Assembly: GCA_045600845.1 (NCBI GenBank)
Contig: JAZRYR010000010.1
Span: 1-48,990 of the forward strand
DNA length: 48,990 nt
Direction of reading: 5' to 3'
Origin: RGIG5612 sp045600845
GTDB taxonomy: Bacteria > Bacillota > Clostridia > Lachnospirales > Lachnospiraceae
The translations under genes were made by a program, and so were the position numbers. Position 1 is the stretch's first letter. Each line of letters starts with the position of its first letter. The notes under the pieces are model-generated. The model had not been told where the DNA came from and did not search any database. It saw nothing but the letters and a program-made list of their open reading frames with translations. Positions 34,919-43,237 of the stretch are shown piece after piece.

Positions 34919-35961
34919 GTCGATTCAATGATGCCACCGCCTACGACTACATCGCCTGCGTACATTACCAGGGACTGACCCGGAGCAGGAGCTCTTACAG
35001 CCTCGTCAAACTGAACTACTAATTTATCATCTACCAGAAGAGCCGTCGCCATGGTCTCTGTCTGGGAATATCTTACTTTTGCGCTGACACGAATCGGAAC
35101 GTTAATGCTGTTCATACAAACCAGATTTATATTTCCAGCCACTACATTTTTCTTAAATAAGCCTTCATTATCGCAGAGCACAACTTGATTGGTCTGCGGG
35201 ATTTTCGCGCAAACATACATCGGTGCAGGAAGGCTTAAGCCCAGTCCCTTTCTCTGACCGATAGTGTAATGAACCAGTCCTTTATGCTGACCTAAAACTT
35301 TTCCTGTACGGTCCACAAAATTTCCCGGTGTAAAAGCCGGACCCGTTTTATCTTCTTCGTTTTTCTCAATAAAAGCTGCGTAGTCTCCGTCTGGAATAAA
35401 GCAGATGTCCTGGCTTTCTTTCGCTTCTGCATTGGAAAATCCTGCCTCCAAAGCCATCTGTCGGATTTCTGCTTTCGTATAATCGCCTAAAGGCATAATA
35501 ATTCTGGATAGCTGGTCCTGGGTCAGCTGATACAAAACGTAGCTCTGATCCTTGCTGGTATCTTTTCCCTTTCGGATGACGTAACGTCCATTGTCTGACA
35601 TTTCCACTTTTGCATAGTGACCGCTGGCTACATAATCGAAACCCTCTTCTTCTGCATATTCCAAAAGCAGCTGGAACTTGCAGTTCTTGTTGCAGTAAAT
35701 GCATGGGTTTGGCGTAATGCAGTTTTTATAGGATTCGATAAAATTTTTTACTACCGTTTCCTTAAAAAAATCTCTTTTATCTAATACGATGTGGTCAATT
35801 CCCAATTGATCTGCGGTTTCTTTTGCCCGAAGAATTTCTTCCTTCTCCTCGTCATGAAGAAGGAGCGTTGCGCCCACGATTTCGTGACCTTGTTTTTTTA
35901 ATAACATGGCTGCAGTGGTAGAGTCCACTCCCCCACTCATGGCCATTAAAATCTTACTCAT
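34915..35961 (-). CDS. mnmA: tRNA-specific 2-thiouridylase
   Basis: A 348-residue enzyme that puts sulphur on U34 of tRNA-Glu, -Gln and -Lys with ATP. The PP-loop SGGVDS is at 9-14. The catalytic cysteines are Cys87 in NPCIYCN and Cys187 in ESQDICF, and the tRNA-binding ASGHYAK and KDQSYVLY motifs are in place. It overlaps the end of mfd by 8 bp and nth by 4 bp. The sulphur donor (an IscS/NifS-type desulphurase) is not in the window. Confidence 0.97.
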   Translation of the reverse strand: MSKILMAMSGGVDSTTAAMLLKKQGHEIVGATLLLHDEEKEEILRAKETADQLGIDHIVLDKRDFFKETVVKNFIESYKNCITPNPCIYCNKNCKFQLLLEYAEEEGFDYVASGHYAKVEMSDNGRYVIRKGKDTSKDQSYVLYQLTQDQLSRIIMPLGDYTKAEIRQMALEAGFSNAEAKESQDICFIPDGDYAAFIEKNEEDKTGPAFTPGNFVDRTGKVLGQHKGLVHYTIGQRKGLGLSLPAPMYVCAKIPQTNQVVLCDNEGLFKKNVVAGNINLVCMNSINVPIRVSAKVRYSQTETMATALLVDDKLVVQFDEAVRAPAPGQSLVMYAGDVVVGGGIIEST

Positions 35962-38900
35962 CTGTTTCCCCTTCCGTACGGATAATTCCGCTCATCTTTG
36001 TAAAAAACTGAATTAACGTATCTTGTACTTCCTCCATGCTATGAGGAATGTCCTTTGGACGATAGACAAAGTATGGCTGAGAATCCGCGACAAACTTCAA
36101 AATGTTATTATGAAGTCCCACGCCTTTGCCTTCGTTAATTTCGCTGAGGAAACCATGAAGCTTGTAGGTGTCGATCGGCGCTGTCTTCAGCATGCTGATT
36201 TTGTACTCTTTCCGGTCTCCGGAAATTTCCGTAATGTAGACTTCATGAGCCTTGGCCTTCATTACCGCTACGCTTAAAAGATTTTCCGTAACCTGCGGAA
36301 TCTCACCGAAGCGGTCCATCAGCTCTGCACGGATGTCTTCCAGATCTTCTTCGTTAACGATAGCGGAAATCTTCTTATACATGTTCAGCTTTTCGTATTC
36401 ATTCTTGATGTAATCGGAAGGAATGTAGCCATCGATGTCCAAATCCACGGTGGTCTCAAAGTCTCCCAATATATGCTCGCCCTTTAAGAGCGCTACCGCT
36501 TCATTTAAGAGCTTACAGTAAAGCTCGTAGCCTACGGCTTCCATATGGCCAGACTGCTCTGCACCTAAAACATTGCCGGCGCCACGGATTTCCAGATCTC
36601 GCATGGCAATCTTCAGACCGCTGCCTAAATCGGAGAACTCACGGATGGCCTTCAGACGGTTTTCTGCAACTTCCCGTAAAATTTTATCCCTGCGGTACAT
36701 TAAGAAAGCATAAGCTGTACGATTGGCTCTTCCCACACGGCCTCGCAGCTGATACAGCTGAGACAGTCCGTAACGGTCCGAATCGTGGATGATGATGGTA
36801 TTTACATTGGAAATATCCATACCGGTTTCGATAATGGTGGTGGAAACCAGCACATCAATATCTCCTGCCACGAAGTCTTCCATAATATTTTCCAGTTCCC
36901 GGGAAGACATTTTTCCATGGGCATAAGCTACGTTTAAGTCCGGCACCATTTCCTGGATCCGGCCTGCAATCACATCAATATTGTTGGTGAAATTATATAC
37001 GTAATAAACCTGTCCCCCTCTTCTTGCTTCGCGAAGGATGGCTTCCTTTACCGCATCTTCCGAATATTCCAGAACATAGGTCTGAATCGGTACACGGTCA
37101 ATGGGCGGCTCCGTCAGAATGCTCATGTCACGGATGCCGGTCAGGGACATATGTAACGTACGCGGAATCGGCGTAGCACTTAAGGTCAGAACGTCTACGT
37201 CTTTCCGGATCTGTTTGATTTTTTCTTTATGGGAAACGCCGAAGCGTTGTTCTTCATCAATAATCAGAAGGCCTAAATCTTTAAAAGCCACGTCTTTGCT
37301 CAGGATACGATGGGTTCCGATGACGATGTCTGCCATGCCCTTCTTTAAGTCTGCAAGTACCTTTTTCTGTTCTCCTGCAGTTACAAAACGGGACAGCATT
37401 TTTACGGTTACCGGATAGTTCGCCATTCGCCTTGCAAAGGTGTTGTAATGCTGCTGGGCAAGGATTGTCGTAGGAACCAGAAAAGCTACCTGTTTGCCCT
37501 CCTGAACAGCTTTAAACGCTGCACGGATAGCGACTTCCGTCTTTCCAAAACCTACATCGCCACAAATCAGACGGTCCATGATTTTCGAAGACTCCATGTC
37601 CGCCTTAACGGCTTCAATAGCTCTTAACTGATCGTCCGTTTCTTCAAATTCAAACTCGTCTTCAAATTCCTGCTGCCAAACCGTATCCGGCATGTAGCGA
37701 TAGCCTTGCTTCGCCTGGCGCACGGCGTAAAGCCTTACCAGCTCTGCCGCAATATCTTTTACTGCGGAGCGGACTTTGGCTTTTGTGTTATTCCATTCTT
37801 TTCCTCCCAGCTTGTTGATTTTCGGCTTATTGCCTTCTGCGCTGGAATATTTCTGTATTTTATCGAACTGTGTGGCAAGGACATACAAGGACGCATTATT
37901 TGCATAATCAATCTTCATGTAGTCTTTTTCTACGCCGTCCATGGTCATTCGTTCAATGCCCCGGTAAATTCCGACGCCGTGCTGCTCATGTACTACGTAA
38001 TCGCCGATGCTTAAGTCCGTAAAGTCCTTAATCGGGTCTCCGGAATATCTTCTTCTCTTCTTCCGGTTCTTCCGCCTTGCGCCAAAAATATCGACTTCCG
38101 TAATTACGCAGCTGCGAATCTCCGGATATTCAAAACCGGTACGGATGTTGCCCACATTTACATTCAGTTCCACTCCGTTTTCCCGCAGCTCATTCTTTAA
38201 ACGTTCTGCACGGATCTGACTTGCAGTGTAAAGATATACCGTCCATTTCTGTTCCTTATATCTTTTCAGGTCCTTGATCAGGTCTTCAAACCGGCCGTTA
38301 TAGGAAGGAATATTTCGTGTAGCAACAACAAACTTTTCATCTTCCGGAAGATATTCGCAGGCCGTATCCAGCATGGAGAATAAAAGACAGGTTCTCTTTT
38401 TAAATTCTTCCGGTAATTCTTCGTCAAAAAGGAACTGGTCAAATACTTTGGCCGGCTCATCAAAAATATATAAGGTGTTCTGTGGGAAATAATCAAAGAA
38501 CGTGGCGGAATGGCCTTTCTCCCCACCCGGAAAAACGGTGAATTCTTCTACGGTTTCGATGGAACGCTGGCTCTCTACATCGAACATTTTGATTTTTTCC
38601 ACTTCATCGCCCCAAAGATCGATTCGGAATGGCGCGTCCTGGGTATAAGGGAATATATCGATAATGTTGCCCCGCAAAGAGAACTCTCCATGGGCGCCTA
38701 CCTGGGACTCGTTTTCATAGCCTAACTCTACTAATTTTTTTGCCAGTTCTTCCACATTTACCGTATCCCCGGATTTTATGGTAATCAAGTCATTGGAAAT
38801 TTCCCGGAAGGAAGGCAGTTCCTCCGCGAAGGCATCCAAAGTGGTGATTACCGTCAGATTCTCTTTATCGAAAAGACGTTTGGTAATTTCCAGCCGTTGT

Positions 38901-39175
38901 TCCGAAAGATAAGTGCCACGGATATCCGCTTTGTCAAATACCGGATCCTTGGCCGGATAATATACGCCATTATCATCAAAGGCTTTGTAAGAAGAAAGGA
39001 TGTCCATGGCTTTTGGCTCATCAAAAGTAATGATGACTTTTGCATCAAAGCCATCACCGAACTGACATATCATATGCTCCATCTGGGACGGAACGCATCC
39101 GGTCACACGGATTATTCCCGTCCCCAGGGCATTCTTTATTTCGCTAAATACCTTAAGCCCTTTCAGGTCAAACAT
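35954..39175 (-). CDS. mfd: Transcription-repair coupling factor
   Basis: A 1073-residue motor that removes stalled RNA polymerase and brings UvrA to the lesion. In order: UvrB-homology N-terminal part, CarD-like RNA polymerase interaction domain (about 390-460: IGDYVVHEQHGVGIYRGIE), RecG-like helicase with Walker A GDVGFGKTE at about 537-545 and DEEQRFG at about 637, the SATPIPRTL motif III and QLRGRVGR motif VI, and a C-terminal TRCF domain. It is somewhat shorter than the E. coli and B. subtilis proteins (about 1150-1180). It starts 5 bp after pth and overlaps mnmA. Confidence 0.97.
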   Translation of the reverse strand: MFDLKGLKVFSEIKNALGTGIIRVTGCVPSQMEHMICQFGDGFDAKVIITFDEPKAMDILSSYKAFDDNGVYYPAKDPVFDKADIRGTYLSEQRLEITKRLFDKENLTVITTLDAFAEELPSFREISNDLITIKSGDTVNVEELAKKLVELGYENESQVGAHGEFSLRGNIIDIFPYTQDAPFRIDLWGDEVEKIKMFDVESQRSIETVEEFTVFPGGEKGHSATFFDYFPQNTLYIFDEPAKVFDQFLFDEELPEEFKKRTCLLFSMLDTACEYLPEDEKFVVATRNIPSYNGRFEDLIKDLKRYKEQKWTVYLYTASQIRAERLKNELRENGVELNVNVGNIRTGFEYPEIRSCVITEVDIFGARRKNRKKRRRYSGDPIKDFTDLSIGDYVVHEQHGVGIYRGIERMTMDGVEKDYMKIDYANNASLYVLATQFDKIQKYSSAEGNKPKINKLGGKEWNNTKAKVRSAVKDIAAELVRLYAVRQAKQGYRYMPDTVWQQEFEDEFEFEETDDQLRAIEAVKADMESSKIMDRLICGDVGFGKTEVAIRAAFKAVQEGKQVAFLVPTTILAQQHYNTFARRMANYPVTVKMLSRFVTAGEQKKVLADLKKGMADIVIGTHRILSKDVAFKDLGLLIIDEEQRFGVSHKEKIKQIRKDVDVLTLSATPIPRTLHMSLTGIRDMSILTEPPIDRVPIQTYVLEYSEDAVKEAILREARRGGQVYYVYNFTNNIDVIAGRIQEMVPDLNVAYAHGKMSSRELENIMEDFVAGDIDVLVSTTIIETGMDISNVNTIIIHDSDRYGLSQLYQLRGRVGRANRTAYAFLMYRRDKILREVAENRLKAIREFSDLGSGLKIAMRDLEIRGAGNVLGAEQSGHMEAVGYELYCKLLNEAVALLKGEHILGDFETTVDLDIDGYIPSDYIKNEYEKLNMYKKISAIVNEEDLEDIRAELMDRFGEIPQVTENLLSVAVMKAKAHEVYITEISGDRKEYKISMLKTAPIDTYKLHGFLSEINEGKGVGLHNNILKFVADSQPYFVYRPKDIPHSMEEVQDTLIQFFTKMSGIIRTEGETDE

Positions 39176-39180
39176 TCTTT

Positions 39181-39741
39181 TTACCCGTTATATTTATTCA
39201 TGGCGATGTCACAGCCATCGGTAACTACCGCCTTTGCAGCTTTCGCAGCCCGTTCCATAGCATCTTCTACCTGCACCCGGTCTTCTTTGGAAAACCGACC
39301 CAGAACATAGTTGATCATATCGATTTCTTCCGGACGATGGCCGATGCCTACACGGATGCGGCAGAACTCTTCACTGCCTACCTGGGCAATAATGCTCTTC
39401 ATGCCGTTATGTCCGCCGGCGCTTCCCTTTTTACGGATGCGCAGGCGGCCTACATCCAGATCCACGTCATCATATATGACAATGAGTTTGGAAACATCAA
39501 TTTTATAGAAATGCATAATCGCACGAATGGCATTGCCACTTAAATTCATAAAGGTCAGAGGCTTCACTAAAAGGACTTTTTCACTGCCGATCATGGTTTT
39601 TCCCACCAGGGCCTTAAAAATGGATTTTCCCATCATTACACCCAGGTCTTTCGCCAGGTTATCAATGGTGTCAAAGCCGACATTATGTCTCGTTTTTTCA
39701 TATTTATCGGTAGGGTTTCCAAGTCCCGCAATAATATACAT
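39181..39741 (-). CDS. pth: Peptidyl-tRNA hydrolase
   Basis: A 186-residue enzyme that frees tRNA from stalled peptidyl-tRNA. The N-terminus has GLGNPTDKYEKTRHNVGF (5-22), with the catalytic histidine at 19, and the second signature GSAGGHNGMKSI lies at about 106-117. The ATG at 39741 is chosen because GAGG is 8 nt upstream and because the conserved fold begins there; the longer frame to 39804 adds unrelated residues. It is the first gene of the pth-mfd-mnmA-nth operon and is divergent from spoVG. The pth-mfd pair is also adjacent in Bacillus. Confidence 0.96.
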   Translation of the reverse strand: MYIIAGLGNPTDKYEKTRHNVGFDTIDNLAKDLGVMMGKSIFKALVGKTMIGSEKVLLVKPLTFMNLSGNAIRAIMHFYKIDVSKLIVIYDDVDLDVGRLRIRKKGSAGGHNGMKSIIAQVGSEEFCRIRVGIGHRPEEIDMINYVLGRFSKEDRVQVEDAMERAAKAAKAVVTDGCDIAMNKYNG

Positions 39742-39916
39742 GGTCTGTGCCTCTTCGAAAATTATTTTCCTTATTATATCGGTAAACCTAAGTCCTTGCA
39801 ACAAAAACGGGTCTTGAAAGACTGATATATATTTTTAAAATTTCGCTAATTGTGCATTTTTTATAAACATTTTTAGAACTTTTCCCACTTCACTTTTTTT
39901 TGATTTTCCTGCGCTG

Positions 39917-39922
39917 TATAAT
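39917..39922 (+). promoter_or_regulatory. Candidate -10 box of spoVG
   Basis: TATAAT, 45 bp before the spoVG ATG. The region 17 bp upstream is a T-run, so the -35 is poor; a sigma-H promoter as in Bacillus is not visible. Confidence 0.35.
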
Positions 39923-39967
39923 TCTTTCAAGGTTGGTAATTTGGGCCAATAGAGAGGAAAGAAGTAT

Positions 39968-40249
39968 ATGGAGATCACTGATGTAAGAGTAAGAATGGTC
40001 ACCAAGGAAGGCAAAATGAAAGCGGTTGCATCCATCACTTTGGATTCCCAATTCGCAATCCATGACATTAAAATAATCGACGGAGAAAAAGGATTATTCA
40101 TTGCTATGCCTAGCAGAAAAACTCAGGACGGCGAGTATCGCGACATTGCTCATCCTATTAACACCGAAACACGAGACCGCATCCAACGTATCATCCTCGA
40201 AAGATACGAAGAAGAAGCTGCTAAGAACCCAGAAGGCGCAGAATTCTAA
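39968..40249 (+). CDS. spoVG: SpoVG family RNA/DNA-binding regulator
   Basis: A 93-residue protein. MEITDVRVRMV at the start and LFIAMPSRKTQDGEYRDIAHPI (about 47-68) are the hallmarks of SpoVG, which binds nucleic acid and affects septation, capsule or virulence genes in Firmicutes. AGAGGAAAG precedes the ATG. Presence of spoVG does not show that the organism forms spores. It is alone in its transcript, between pth (divergent) and murC. Confidence 0.96.
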   Translation: MEITDVRVRMVTKEGKMKAVASITLDSQFAIHDIKIIDGEKGLFIAMPSRKTQDGEYRDIAHPINTETRDRIQRIILERYEEEAAKNPEGAEF

Positions 40250-40307
40250 GTACTCAAAAACTAAAGAAAAAAGGAATTATGAGCGGCACTTGTTGCCGCC
40301 ATTATTC

Positions 40308-40336
40308 TTGTATTAGCCCTTTTTATTTGATATAAT
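40308..40336 (+). promoter_or_regulatory. murC promoter placing transcription start at the ATG
   Basis: TTGTAT (40308-40313) and a perfect TATAAT (40331-40336) are spaced by 17 bp. Only 8 nt separate the -10 box from the murC ATG at 40345, so the transcript would have a leader of 0-3 nt. A hairpin, GCGGCA and TGCCGC, just upstream (about 40292-40308) may end the spoVG transcript. Confidence 0.6.
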
Positions 40337-40344
40337 TTCTAATC

Positions 40345-41724
40345 ATGAAAACAATAAATTTTGAACAAAAACAACACATTCATTTTATTGGAATCGGTGG
40401 CATCAGTATGAGTGCTCTGGCTCATATTCTTTTAGCCCGCGGGTTTCAGGTAACCGGTTCAGATTCTAAGGAAAGCGACCTGACAAAGGAGCTGGCATCG
40501 CTTGGCGCAGTTATCTATATCGGCCAGTCAAAAGACAATATCTCTAAGGACATCGACCTTATCGTATATACCGCTGCAATCTCAAAAGAAAATCCCGAAC
40601 TGGTCCGTGCACAGGAACTGGGAATTGAAACCATGACCCGTGCTGACTTTTTAGGAATATTGATGAAGAACTATGAAACTGCAATCTGTGTTTCCGGAAC
40701 TCATGGAAAAACCACTACGACTTCCCTGATTTCCCAGATACTGATTGATGCAGAAACGGACCCGACCGTTATGGTCGGCGGCATCCTTCCAGCAATCGGA
40801 GGAAATATCCGTATCGGTAAATCCGGTAATTTCATTACCGAGGCCTGTGAGTATACCAACAGTTTCCTTTCCTTCTTCCCGACAACCGAAGTTATTTTAA
40901 ATGTACAGGCAGACCATCTGGACTTCTTTAAAGATTTAGATGACATCCGTGCAAGTTTTAAGAGATATACCCGTCTGCTTCCAGACGATGGTGTTCTAGT
41001 GATCAACGGCGATATCGACAGCCTTTCCTATTTTACCGACGGTCTGAAATGCAGGATTCTTACCTTCTCCTTGCAAGGAAATGGTGATTTTACCGCAGCC
41101 AATATTTCCTACAATGAAACTGCCTGCGCAGAATTTGATGTTCTTTATAAAGGGGAGAACATCACCCGTTGTAAATTGCTGCTTCCGGGCGAACATAATA
41201 TTTACAATGCCCTGGCTGCTTTTGCCTGTGCTTACAGCTTAGGACTGCCTTTAGAAAAGGCCGCAGACTCCATCGGATCTTTTACTGGTGTTGACCGCAG
41301 ATTCCAGCTGAAAGGTGTTATCGACGGCTATACCATCATTGATGACTATGCACATCATCCGGATGAAATCCGTGCTACTCTTTTAGCAGCCCAAAACTAT
41401 CCTCACAAGAAATTATGGGTCACCTTCCAACCTCACACTTATACAAGAACCCAGGCGTTCCTGGATGATTTTGCGGATGCTCTGAGTCTTGCAGACGCGG
41501 TAGTCCTTGCAGAAATCTATGCAGCAAGAGAAGTAAATACCATCGGAGTTTCTTCGAAAGATATTCAGGACCGTATCCTCAAAAAGGGGAAAGACGCTTA
41601 TTATTTTTCAACTTTCGAAGAAATTGAAAATTTTTTGAAAAAAAATTGTTCCAACGGTGATGTGTTGATAACTATGGGCGCCGGAGATGTGTATTTCGTA
41701 GGGGAAAACCTGCTTTCCAAGTAG
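40345..41724 (+). CDS. murC: UDP-N-acetylmuramate--L-alanine ligase
   Basis: A 459-residue Mur ligase that adds the first amino acid of the peptidoglycan stem. The UDP-binding Rossmann motif is IGIGGISMSALA (16-27), the ATP P-loop is SGTHGKTTTTSL (about 115-126), and DYAHHPDEIRATL is the C-terminal ligase block. The conserved protein begins about ten residues after the ATG, so no later start is possible, yet there is no ribosome site. It acts upstream of the D-glutamate step fed by MurI, encoded at 25120. Confidence 0.97.
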   Translation: MKTINFEQKQHIHFIGIGGISMSALAHILLARGFQVTGSDSKESDLTKELASLGAVIYIGQSKDNISKDIDLIVYTAAISKENPELVRAQELGIETMTRADFLGILMKNYETAICVSGTHGKTTTTSLISQILIDAETDPTVMVGGILPAIGGNIRIGKSGNFITEACEYTNSFLSFFPTTEVILNVQADHLDFFKDLDDIRASFKRYTRLLPDDGVLVINGDIDSLSYFTDGLKCRILTFSLQGNGDFTAANISYNETACAEFDVLYKGENITRCKLLLPGEHNIYNALAAFACAYSLGLPLEKAADSIGSFTGVDRRFQLKGVIDGYTIIDDYAHHPDEIRATLLAAQNYPHKKLWVTFQPHTYTRTQAFLDDFADALSLADAVVLAEIYAAREVNTIGVSSKDIQDRILKKGKDAYYFSTFEEIENFLKKNCSNGDVLITMGAGDVYFVGENLLSK

Positions 41725-41742
41725 TTATCCACAGTATCCACA
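41725..41742 (+). promoter_or_regulatory. Two abutting DnaA boxes directly after murC
   Basis: TTATCCACA (perfect consensus) and GTATCCACA follow each other without a gap, beginning at the base after the murC stop codon. Confidence 0.75.
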
Positions 41743-41815
41743 AAATTTCCGGATTTTTCCGTAAACCCCGATTCGGGTAAAAAAAATAAAATTTAGCACT
41801 TGACATTCACTATTT

Positions 41816-41845
41816 AAGCCATTCTCCGTGAGTGGCTTTTTTGTA
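41816..41845 (+). terminator. Rho-independent terminator of murC
   Basis: AAGCCA and TGGCTT, extended by CTC and GAG, form a stem followed by TTTTTT, about 90 bp after the murC stop codon. Confidence 0.75.
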
Positions 41846-41863
41846 CTTTTTTTCGTCCCTTTT

Positions 41864-41890
41864 TTATCCACTTTATCCACACTATCCACA
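41864..41890 (+). promoter_or_regulatory. Three abutting DnaA boxes upstream of the dnaD-dnaI operon
   Basis: TTATCCACT, TTATCCACA and CTATCCACA follow head to tail without a gap, all in the same direction. They end 37 bp before the -35 box of the candidate dnaD promoter. Confidence 0.78.
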
Positions 41891-41927
41891 TTATAAGGTT
41901 CTTTGGCATTGGGCCTTTTCCCCCCTA

Positions 41928-41956
41928 TTTTCAAATCAAAATATGTGTGATATAGT
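41928..41956 (+). promoter_or_regulatory. Candidate promoter of the dnaD-dnaI-prs operon
   Basis: TTTTCA (41928-41933) and TATAGT (41951-41956) with 17 bp spacing; transcription would start near 41963, leaving a leader of about 110 nt. An alternative TTGACA at 41800 has no -10 box at the right distance. Confidence 0.45.
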
Positions 41957-41989
41957 CCACCTACACTTGAATGAAAACTGATCATTCCC

Positions 41990-42029
41990 GGTGTTGTAAT
42001 ACTGCTTTTACCCATTTGTATTACACACC
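41990..42029 (+). promoter_or_regulatory. Hairpin in the dnaD leader
   Basis: GGTGTTGTAATAC and GTATTACACACC pair over 12 bp with one bulged T, around a 15 nt loop. It could be an RNA control element or a DNA operator. A second weaker pair, ACACCT and AGGTGT, follows at about 42025-42052. Confidence 0.45.
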
Positions 42030-42076
42030 TGGAGTGAGGTTTTCCGAGGTGTTTACGGGATTGGAGTTTTATTTTA

Positions 42077-43237
42077 ATGAGCAATTTTAAGTTACAACAA
42101 GAAGGATATACAAGCACCACCAGCATTCCGAACTGCTTTATTGAAAAATATATGCCAAAGGCGGCGGGGGAGTTTGTAAAAATCTATATCTATCTTCTGA
42201 AATGCCTTTCAGAAAATCAGTCAGAGCTGTCTATTTCCAAAATAGCAGATGCTTTTGACGACTCTGAAAAAGACGTTACCCGGGCCCTCAAATACTGGGA
42301 GCGCAAGGGCCTTCTAAAGCTTGAATTTGATGAAAAAACTTTAATATCCCTTCAGCTTATTTCCGCAGCAGAAATGGATGGGGATTCTAAGGAATCTACT
42401 GATTCGGAAACAAAAGAAGATGTATCCTCCAGCGATGTTGTCACCACAATTGTACGGGATGAAAAATCTGGCAATCCGGATTCTTCTGCCCAAATGGACG
42501 ACTCCGCAAAAAATACTCCTACTTTTGAAAAAAAACAGTATTCCAAAGAAGAAATCAATGCATTCTCTCAACAGGAAGATACCTTCCAGCTTATTTATAT
42601 CATTGAACGATATACGGGCCATGCTCTCACCGGAACCGATATGAATTCAGTATTCTTTTTCTACGACACCTTACAGATGCCGGTAGATTTGATTGAATAC
42701 CTGTTTGAATATTGTGTAAGTCTGGGCAAGAAAAACATGAGATACATCGAGGCGGTTGCTATCAGCTGGGCTGAAAAAGGAATTAAAACCGTCAGCGCAG
42801 CAAAAACCTTGAACGCCATCTATTCCGACAACAGTTATTCGGTGCTAAAGGCTTTTGGTCTTACTGGAAGGCAGCCGGCGAAAAGCGAGGTGGAATATGT
42901 TTCAACCTGGTCACTGTCCTACGGTTACACTCTGGAACTGATTCTGGAAGCTTGTAATCGGACCATAAAAACGATTCACCAGCCAAGCTTCGAATACGCA
43001 GATTCGATTCTCCGAAGATGGAAAGCCAATGGCGTAAAGTCAATGGAGGATATTAAAGTTCTTGACGAAAAACGAGAGAAAGCTGTGGCAAAAGCAGAAA
43101 ATATAGCAAGTAAGAAGGATTATGCCGGTACAGGTAATAAATCGGCTGCCTCCGGTTCTTCTTCCAACAAATTCACAAAATTTGACCAGCGCACCTATGA
43201 CTATGATGCCCTGGAAGAAAAACTTTTTAATTCATGA
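42077..43237 (+). CDS. DnaD-like replication initiation protein
   Basis: A 386-residue protein with an N-terminal winged-helix region (about 20-90: KIADAFDDSEKDVTRALKYWERKGLL), an acidic, low-complexity linker (about 95-165) and a C-terminal DnaD/DnaB_2 domain (about 170-345) ending in EYADSILRRWKANGVKS. This layout matches the DnaD/DnaB proteins that help load the replicative helicase in Firmicutes. GGAG is about 10 nt before the ATG. It overlaps the helicase-loader gene by 4 bp, so the partners are co-translated. DnaA boxes stand upstream of its promoter. Confidence 0.9.
   Translation: MSNFKLQQEGYTSTTSIPNCFIEKYMPKAAGEFVKIYIYLLKCLSENQSELSISKIADAFDDSEKDVTRALKYWERKGLLKLEFDEKTLISLQLISAAEMDGDSKESTDSETKEDVSSSDVVTTIVRDEKSGNPDSSAQMDDSAKNTPTFEKKQYSKEEINAFSQQEDTFQLIYIIERYTGHALTGTDMNSVFFFYDTLQMPVDLIEYLFEYCVSLGKKNMRYIEAVAISWAEKGIKTVSAAKTLNAIYSDNSYSVLKAFGLTGRQPAKSEVEYVSTWSLSYGYTLELILEACNRTIKTIHQPSFEYADSILRRWKANGVKSMEDIKVLDEKREKAVAKAENIASKKDYAGTGNKSAASGSSSNKFTKFDQRTYDYDALEEKLFNS

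Noticed and set aside
41725..41956. Chromosomal origin of replication
   Set aside because: DnaA boxes are present, but dnaA, dnaN and rpmH are not in the window and no clear AT-rich unwinding tract with DnaA-trio repeats was seen; kept as a DnaA-binding regulatory region.
41725..42126. A 133-residue minus-strand protein between murC and dnaD
   Set aside because: It runs antisense over DnaA boxes, a terminator and the dnaD start, is low-complexity lysine-rich, and has no ribosome site.
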